DNA of 5,503 nt, from positions 1 through 5,503 of the forward strand of contig DVJK01000166.1 of assembly GCA_018716795.1 (NCBI GenBank), given 5' to 3'. The translations under genes and the position numbers were made by a program. Positions 1-3,805 of this stretch are shown in pieces. Source of the DNA: Candidatus Scatomorpha merdipullorum (GTDB lineage: Bacteria; Bacillota; Clostridia; Oscillospirales; Oscillospiraceae). The notes beneath the pieces are model-generated. The model made no database searches and was not told where the DNA came from. It saw nothing but the letters and a program-made list of their open reading frames with translations. Within the stretch, counting starts at the first letter, position 1, and each line of letters begins with the position of its first letter.

Positions 1-20
1 TCCGCATCTCACCCACGCTG

Positions 21-89
21 CACCAACCCCTCAGTCACGGCGCTTCGCGCCGCGACAGCTCCCCTTCCAGGGGAGCCAAGGGGTGGGTG
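21..89. repeat. Three-way-junction intergenic repeat (69 bp)
   Basis: The element folds by simple base pairing. An outer stem pairs 21-31 with 79-89 (10 of 11 pairs, one A-G mismatch). Hairpin I pairs 34-43 with 47-56 around a TTC loop (9 of 10 pairs, one A-C mismatch). Hairpin II pairs 58-64 with 70-76 around a TTCCA loop (7 of 7 pairs). The conserved-looking core CCTCAGTCA... ACAGCTCCCC resembles a dispersed repeat that I recall as very common between genes in gut Clostridia such as Faecalibacterium relatives; that family assignment is from memory. It does not encode a transposase and could be a REP-like or MITE-like element. Confidence 0.75.
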
Positions 90-146
90 AAAGTTTGCGG
101 CGTGGGCGCAACTGTTTACCACGATGCAGATACCGTGGTTTTCCTC

Positions 147-180
147 CCGCCCGTAAGGGGCGGCGTCCCCGACGCCCCGC
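147..180 (-). repeat. Hairpin repeat element, inverted copy
   Basis: Read on the minus strand, this 34-bp element matches 431-464 at 31 of 34 positions. It contains a 6-bp perfect stem GGCGTC/GACGCC around a GGG loop, followed by the GCCCCTTACGGGC core. It lies in the opposite orientation to the copy at 431-464, so the two copies could also pair with each other. Confidence 0.8.
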
Positions 181-293
181 GTTCACGTGACCGCCGGGCC
201 GCGTTAGACGCACCTGTTCGGCCTGACCGATTTTACCCACGCCACCCACGGTCCTCCCGCCTCGCGTCCGCCGCCCAACGCATCCAATCCCGC

Positions 294-421
294 GGGCACA
301 GCCCGCGCACCATTTTATACGGGCGCATCGACGTTGTCCTTCAACCCAGGCCGGGCGGGCGTGGAAGCCCGCCCCTACGGCGTGCGGTGGAAGGTGTCAG
401 CGTGCAACCGGCGTCGTTCGT
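294..421 (+). repeat. Long direct repeat unit, copy 1
   Basis: This unit is paralogous to 498-622. It begins with GGGCACAGCCCGCGCACC, and its first 32 bases match the second copy at 30 positions. It continues through a strong hairpin (353-360 paired with 367-374, 8 bp, loop GTGGAA) and the CCTACGG motif, and ends with GGCGTCGTTCG. The middle third is more divergent. No open reading frame in it is convincing. Confidence 0.8.
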
Positions 422-430
422 CGACCGACG

Positions 431-464
431 GCGGGGCGTCGAGGATGCCGCCCCTTACGGGCAG
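431..464 (+). repeat. Hairpin repeat element, direct copy
   Basis: This is the plus-strand partner of the element at 147-180 (31 of 34 identical). The stem GGCGTC/GATGCC closes around GAG and uses one G-T wobble where the other copy has a G-C pair. The CCGCCCCTTACGG tail resembles the GCCCGCCCCTACGG tail of the hairpin in the longer unit, so both probably belong to one wider repeat superfamily. It sits between the two copies of the longer unit. Confidence 0.75.
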
Positions 465-497
465 TTTGTATACTTTACGTTTCGGCATGCAACGCAG

Positions 498-622
498 GGG
501 CACAGCCCGCGCACCATTTCACACGGGCGTCCGACGACGTCCATCGTCCGAAGCCGGGAGGGCGTGGAAGCCCTCCCCTACGGTGGGCGGTGAGGTTTCG
601 GCACGGAAACGGCGTCGTCCGC
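498..622 (+). repeat. Long direct repeat unit, copy 2
   Basis: This is the second copy of the unit at 294-421, displaced by about 204 bp. It carries the same start (30 of 32 bases), the same GTGGAA-loop hairpin (556-563 paired with 570-577), the CCTACGG motif, and the ending GGCGTCGTCCG. It ends about 35 bp before the scfB start codon, so its hairpin would lie in or just before the scfB mRNA leader. Confidence 0.8.
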
Positions 623-656
623 GGGCAATAACTTATTCACCTTTGGAGAGATAGCT

Positions 657-2036
657 ATGGTACACCAATACAAATTTGACGGGCAGGGCGTGGTGCTGGA
701 CACCTGCTCCGGCGCGGTTCATCTGGTCGACGACGTCGCCTATGACGTCATCGCGCTCCGGCCCGAGCATTCGCCGGAGGAGATAGAGCGCGAGATACTC
801 GCGCGCTACGGCTCGCGGCCCGACGTGACGGCTGAGGAGGTGCGCGAGTGCATCGCCGACGTGGACGCCCTCGCCGAGTCCGGACAGCTCTACACGCCGG
901 ACGATTACGAGCCCCTTGCGGGCGAATTCAAGCGGCGTCAGGCCGGCGTGGTCAAGGCCCTCTGCCTCCACGTCGCGCACAGCTGCAACCTCAACTGCGC
1001 CTACTGCTTCGCCTCCCAGGGCAAGTACCACGGCGAGCGCGCCATTATGTCCTACGAGGTCGGCAGGCGCGCTCTCGACTTCCTGGTCGAGAACTCCGGC
1101 GGACGCACGAACCTCGAGGTCGACTTCTTCGGCGGCGAGCCGCTTTTGAACTGGGATACGGTCAAGCGCCTCGTGGCCTACGCGCGGAGCATCGAGCCCG
1201 CGACGGGCAAGCGTTTCCGCTTCACGCTCACGACGAACGGCGTGCTTTTGGACGACGAGGTCGCCGATTTCTGCAACCGCGAGATGAACAACGTCGTCCT
1301 CTCCCTCGACGGCAGGCCCGAGGTCAACGACCGCTTCCGCGTCGACGCCGCCGGCCGCGGCAGCTATGAGCGCATCGTGCCGAACTTTCAGCGCTTCGTC
1401 GCCAAGCGCGGCGACAGGGAGTACTACATGCGCGGCACCTTCACGCACTACAACCCGGATTTCACCCGCGACCTCTTCCACATGGCAGACCTGGGCTTCG
1501 ACCGCCTTTCCATGGAGCCCGTCGTCTGCCCGCCGGACGACCCCTGCGCGCTGACGGAGGCGGACTTCCCCGTGCTCTGCGAGCAGTACGAAATCCTCGC
1601 CCGCGAGATGCTCAGGCGCGCGCGGGAGGGGCGCCCGCTCGTGTTCTACCACTATATGATAGACCTCAAGCACGGCCCCTGCATCTATAAGCGCGTCTCC
1701 GGCTGCGGGTCCGGCACGGAGTACATGGCCGTCACGCCCTGGGGCGAGCTCTTCCCCTGCCACCAGTTTGTCGGCGAGGGAAAGTACAGCCTCGGCAACA
1801 TCTATGACGGCGTCCTGCACCCGGAGATTCAGGAGGAGTTCCGCGCCTGCAACGCCTACTCGCGCGAGAAATGCCGCGACTGCTGGGCGAGGCTGTACTG
1901 CTCCGGCGGCTGCGCCGCGAACAGCTATCACGCCACGGGCAGCGTCAACGGTGTCTATGAGTACGGCTGCGAGCTCTTCAAAAAGCGGATAGAGTGCGCG
2001 ATATGGTACCAGGCCATGCTTCAGGAGGACGACTAA
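657..2036 (+). CDS. scfB: SCIFF peptide thioether maturase, radical SAM/SPASM protein
   Basis: This 459-residue enzyme would use S-adenosylmethionine and iron-sulfur clusters in the cytoplasm to form cysteine thioether crosslinks in the SCIFF peptide (ScfA). The N-terminus (about 1-90) matches the SCIFF maturase start, with the SGAVHLVDD block at 18-26, and should include the peptide-binding RRE fold. The radical SAM core begins with Cys110, Cys114 and Cys117 (CX3CX2C); GGEP follows at 159-162 and TTNG at 192-195. The SPASM domain has Cys350-X12-G-X4-Cys368, then Cys406, 409, 415 and 419 (CX2CX5CX3C), and Cys438. Cys342, 398 and 447 are additional cysteines. Length is normal for the family. 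The ATG at 657 is preceded by GGAGAG at 645-650. The gene abuts the downstream PLP enzyme. The usual upstream scfA is missing. The C. thermocellum homologue CteB is the characterised model. Confidence 0.94.
   Translation: MVHQYKFDGQGVVLDTCSGAVHLVDDVAYDVIALRPEHSPEEIEREILARYGSRPDVTAEEVRECIADVDALAESGQLYTPDDYEPLAGEFKRRQAGVVKALCLHVAHSCNLNCAYCFASQGKYHGERAIMSYEVGRRALDFLVENSGGRTNLEVDFFGGEPLLNWDTVKRLVAYARSIEPATGKRFRFTLTTNGVLLDDEVADFCNREMNNVVLSLDGRPEVNDRFRVDAAGRGSYERIVPNFQRFVAKRGDREYYMRGTFTHYNPDFTRDLFHMADLGFDRLSMEPVVCPPDDPCALTEADFPVLCEQYEILAREMLRRAREGRPLVFYHYMIDLKHGPCIYKRVSGCGSGTEYMAVTPWGELFPCHQFVGEGKYSLGNIYDGVLHPEIQEEFRACNAYSREKCRDCWARLYCSGGCAANSYHATGSVNGVYEYGCELFKKRIECAIWYQAMLQEDD
2023..2028 (+). promoter_or_regulatory. 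Shine-Dalgarno of the PLP enzyme, inside the scfB 3' end
   Basis: AGGAGG lies within the last codons of scfB, 8 bases before the GTG at 2037. It supports that start and suggests translational coupling, because ribosomes finishing scfB at 2034-2036 end exactly where the next gene begins. Confidence 0.85.
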
Positions 2037-3353
2037 GTGACAACGCCCATCCTCGACTTCCTGCGGCGGTACGCCGAGGGCGGCGCCGCCCGGCTGCACA
2101 TGCCCGGGCACAAGGGCCGCGGCCCGCTGGGCTGCGAGAAATATGACATAACGGAGATAGCCGGCGCGGACGACCTCAGCTGCCCCGAGGGGATAATCGC
2201 CGAGAGCGAAAAAAACGCCTCCGTCCTCTTCGGCACGCGCCGAACCTTCTACTCCACGGAGGGCAGCAGCCAGTGCGTCAAGGCCATGCTCCTGCTCGCC
2301 GCCCGCCGCTCGAAGAGCCGGAAGGTGCTCGCCGGGCGCAACGCGCACAAGAGCTTCCTGAACGCCTGCGCCCTCCTGGACCTCGAGCCGGTCTGGCTCT
2401 CCGGCGAGGGCTCGCTCTGCTCCGCCGCGATAACGCCGCAGTCGCTCAGGGAGAGGCTGGAGGGTATGGAGAGGCCCTGCGCGGTTTACATAACGTCGCC
2501 GGACTATCTGGGCGCCATGCTCGAAACCGGCAAATTGGCGGCAGTTTGCCGCGATTTCGGCCTTCCGCTGCTGCTTGACGGGGCCCACGGGGCCTATCTG
2601 GACGCCCTGAAAGGGCCGCATAACTCCTGTCAACCTGACCTGTGGTGCGCCAGCGCGCACAAGACTCTGGGCGTCCTCACCGGCGGGGCCTACCTCCACG
2701 TGTCGGAGGGCAGCCCCTTCGGCTTCGAGGCCGACGCGCGCGAGGCGCTGTCCGTTTTCGGCTCCTCAAGCCCCTCCTACCTCATATTGGCGTCGCTCGA
2801 CGCCGCCAACGGCCGCATTTCAAGCGGTTTTGCGGATATTTTGAACGATTTCACAGTAAAGGTCGAGGGCCTGAAGGCGAGGCTCGCGGCGCTGGGCCTC
2901 GCGGTCGAGCCCTCGGACCCGCTGAGAATCACAATCGCCGCATACAAATCCGGCCATACGGGCTTTGAGCTCGCGGAAATGCTCCGCAATTCGAAGCTTG
3001 AGCCGGAATTTGCCGACACGGACTACCTTGTCCTGATGCTGACGCCCGACAACAATTTGGAGGATTTGGAGCGCATTTTCGCTGCTTTTTCGCCGTTTTC
3101 CGCACGGATTCCGCGCGATCCCCTCCCCCTCTCTCCGCCGGGCGAGGCCTGCATGACTCCGCGCGAGGCCCTGCTCTCGCCGCGGGTCGCCGTCGAAGCC
3201 CGCCTCGCCGAGGGAAGAATCCTGGCCTCCGCGGCGGTCTCCTGCCCTCCGGCCATACCAATCGCCGTAATGGGCGAGCGGCTTACGAAAGAGCAGATCG
3301 AGCTCCTTCCCAAATACGGTGTCAAATATGTCGACATCGTGCTTGTAAAATGA
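2037..3353 (+). CDS. PLP-dependent Orn/Lys/Arg decarboxylase family protein
   Basis: This 438-residue fold-type-I PLP enzyme is related to Bacillus SpeA/YaaO, a family that decarboxylates arginine, lysine or ornithine toward polyamine precursors. Visible family marks are HMPGHKG at 21-27, the ADDL block at 44-47, TEGSSQ at 74-79 (phosphate-binding region), SPDYLG at 154-159, DGAH at 181-184 (Asp181 expected to contact the PLP ring nitrogen) and SAHKT around the Schiff-base Lys209. A C-terminal decarboxylase subdomain covers about 365-438, with CPPAIP where relatives often have YPPGIP. It lacks the N-terminal wing domain of the roughly 700-residue enterobacterial enzymes and is somewhat shorter than the Bacillus proteins. 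GTG is the start: an AGGAGG sits 8 bases upstream, and the next ATG falls inside HMPGHKG. It follows scfB with no gap and ends at a strong terminator. The substrate cannot be read from the sequence. Confidence 0.87.
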   Translation: MTTPILDFLRRYAEGGAARLHMPGHKGRGPLGCEKYDITEIAGADDLSCPEGIIAESEKNASVLFGTRRTFYSTEGSSQCVKAMLLLAARRSKSRKVLAGRNAHKSFLNACALLDLEPVWLSGEGSLCSAAITPQSLRERLEGMERPCAVYITSPDYLGAMLETGKLAAVCRDFGLPLLLDGAHGAYLDALKGPHNSCQPDLWCASAHKTLGVLTGGAYLHVSEGSPFGFEADAREALSVFGSSSPSYLILASLDAANGRISSGFADILNDFTVKVEGLKARLAALGLAVEPSDPLRITIAAYKSGHTGFELAEMLRNSKLEPEFADTDYLVLMLTPDNNLEDLERIFAAFSPFSARIPRDPLPLSPPGEACMTPREALLSPRVAVEARLAEGRILASAAVSCPPAIPIAVMGERLTKEQIELLPKYGVKYVDIVLVK

Positions 3354-3354
3354 G

Positions 3355-3390
3355 AAATCCCCGGGAATTGCGAAAATTCCCGGGGATTTT
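3355..3390. terminator. Intrinsic terminator between convergent genes
   Basis: A perfect 15-bp stem pairs 3355-3369 with 3375-3389 around a GCGAA loop. TTTT ends at 3390 on the plus strand, one base after the PLP enzyme stop codon. On the minus strand the stem is followed by a T-rich run, so it probably also ends the convergent ireB transcript. Confidence 0.88.
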
Positions 3391-3406
3391 GTCCGTTATT
3401 TGAGAT

Positions 3407-3649
3407 TTACTTGCCGAGATAGCTTATCAGCAGCTCCTGCAGCAGCTCGTCGCGGTCAATGCGGCAGATGAGTGCGCGGGCGTTGTTGTAGTTCGTGATG
3501 TAGGTCGGGTCCTCGCTGACGATATAGCCCACCAACTGGTTAATGGGATTATAGCCCTTGACCTTCAGAGAGTCGTAAACGCTTGAAAGTATCTCTCTTA
3601 TCTCACTTCTCTCATCAATCGCAGTAAATCTTCTGGTAGCATCCTCCAC
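3407..3649 (-). CDS. ireB: IreB family regulatory phosphoprotein (UPF0297)
   Basis: This is a small cytoplasmic protein of 80 residues. The block GYNPINQLVGY (residues 32-42) followed by EDPTY and YNNAR is diagnostic of the IreB/UPF0297 (DUF965) family, and RDELLQELLISYL closes it. In Enterococcus faecalis, IreB is a substrate of the Ser/Thr kinase IreK and affects cephalosporin resistance. Thr5 here, in TRRF, aligns with Thr7 of that protein; the position of its Thr4 appears to be Glu2 (alignment from memory). I chose the GTG at 3649 because AAAGGAGG lies 8 bases upstream and the length then fits the family. The in-frame ATG at 3709 would add 20 residues overlapping the promoter and has no Shine-Dalgarno. 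The gene stands alone, unlike the usual alaS-ireB-ruvX arrangement. Confidence 0.92.
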   Translation of the reverse strand: MEDATRRFTAIDERSEIREILSSVYDSLKVKGYNPINQLVGYIVSEDPTYITNYNNARALICRIDRDELLQELLISYLGK

Positions 3650-3657
3650 GGTCAGAG

Positions 3658-3665
3658 CCTCCTTT
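3658..3665 (-). promoter_or_regulatory. Shine-Dalgarno fixing the ireB start at GTG 3649
   Basis: On the minus strand this reads AAAGGAGG, a near-perfect ribosome-binding site, 8 bases before the GTG at 3649-3647. No comparable site precedes the ATG at 3709. Confidence 0.88.
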
Positions 3666-3680
3666 GTTGGCGTTGAGCTT

Positions 3681-3689
3681 ATTATAACA
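3681..3689 (-). promoter_or_regulatory. Extended -10 promoter of ireB
   Basis: The minus strand reads TGTTATAAT, a consensus TATAAT (3686-3681) with the TGN extension just before it. No good TTGACA-like -35 is found at 16-18 bp spacing. Transcription would start near 3674, giving a leader of about 25 bases that contains the Shine-Dalgarno. The start site is inferred. Confidence 0.75.
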
Positions 3690-3706
3690 GATTTCTCGCG
3701 CTTGAA

Positions 3707-3745
3707 CATTACCGTTGCATTACAGTTTGTTTAAGACTCTGTTAA
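3707..3745 (-). promoter_or_regulatory. Four 11-bp-phased hexamers upstream of the ireB promoter
   Basis: On the minus strand four hexamers follow one another with 5-base spacers: TTAACA (3745-3740), TTAAAC (3734-3729), GTAATG (3723-3718) and GTAATG (3712-3707). All share TAA in register every 11 bp. The last one lies where a -35 element would be. The layout resembles direct-repeat boxes bound by PhoB/PhoP/OmpR-type response regulators; the identity of any regulator is unknown. Confidence 0.4.
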
Positions 3746-3750
3746 GACAG

Positions 3751-3783
3751 AAAAAGGCCGGTGAGAAATGCCTCACCGGCCTT
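3751..3783 (-). terminator. Intrinsic terminator of pheT
   Basis: A perfect 12-bp stem pairs 3754-3765 with 3772-3783 around a 6-base loop. On the minus strand it is followed by TTTTT (3755-3751, partly in the stem). It lies 22 bp beyond the pheT stop codon and closes that operon before the ireB promoter. Confidence 0.9.
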
Positions 3784-3805
3784 GTTTTGCGGAAGTTTCC
3801 GAACT

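Larger units (their letters stand above)
1..656. other. Gene-free intergenic region rich in structured repeats
   Basis: No coding sequence is supported here. An open frame runs through 87-593 on the plus strand, but its peptide is built from the repeats: a GHSPRT-type segment occurs twice, as do APYG/LPYG-type segments encoded by the hairpin arms. It has no Shine-Dalgarno and no recognisable domain. The region holds the 69-bp three-way-junction repeat (21-89), an inverted hairpin element (147-180), two copies of a longer unit (294-421, 498-622) and a direct hairpin element (431-464). The stretches 181-293 and 465-497 show nothing I can name. I searched both strands for a short cysteine-rich SCIFF precursor (scfA) and found none. 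The promoter of the downstream scfB could not be located with confidence. Confidence 0.8.

Noticed and set aside
118..142. A possible terminator hairpin (118-123 paired with 134-139, followed by TTTT)
   Set aside because: The stem is only 6 bp with a 10-base loop and a short T run, and there is no gene immediately before it in the window to terminate.
31..249. A 72-codon minus-strand frame covering the three-way-junction repeat
   Set aside because: Its C-terminal end is simply the translated repeat arms, a common source of false small proteins in gut Clostridia. It is not cysteine-rich and is not a SCIFF precursor.
469..474. TATACT as a candidate -10 for scfB
   Set aside because: No acceptable -35 lies at 16-18 bp spacing, and it is about 180 bp upstream of the start with a repeat copy in between. 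It was not listed as a promoter.
87..593. A 168-codon plus-strand frame in the upstream region
   Set aside because: It is made of repeat units read in frame, so the peptide repeats mirror the DNA repeats. The codon use is unlike the real genes, and it has no domain and no ribosome-binding site. The region conserves hairpin pairing rather than protein.
147..622. The repeat cluster as a CRISPR array
   Set aside because: The units are long, unequal, imperfect, partly inverted and contain internal hairpins. There are no regularly sized unique spacers and no cas genes.
1..656. The structured upstream region as a riboswitch or T-box
   Set aside because: No T-box anticodon-loop or antiterminator motif and no known riboswitch core was recognised. 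The structure is explained by repeated elements.
633..2699. A 688-codon open frame on the minus strand antisense to scfB and part of the PLP enzyme gene
   Set aside because: The two plus-strand genes beneath it have unmistakable family motifs. The antisense product is Ala/Val/Arg/Glu-rich with no recognisable domain and no visible Shine-Dalgarno. Long shadow frames are expected opposite GC-rich genes.
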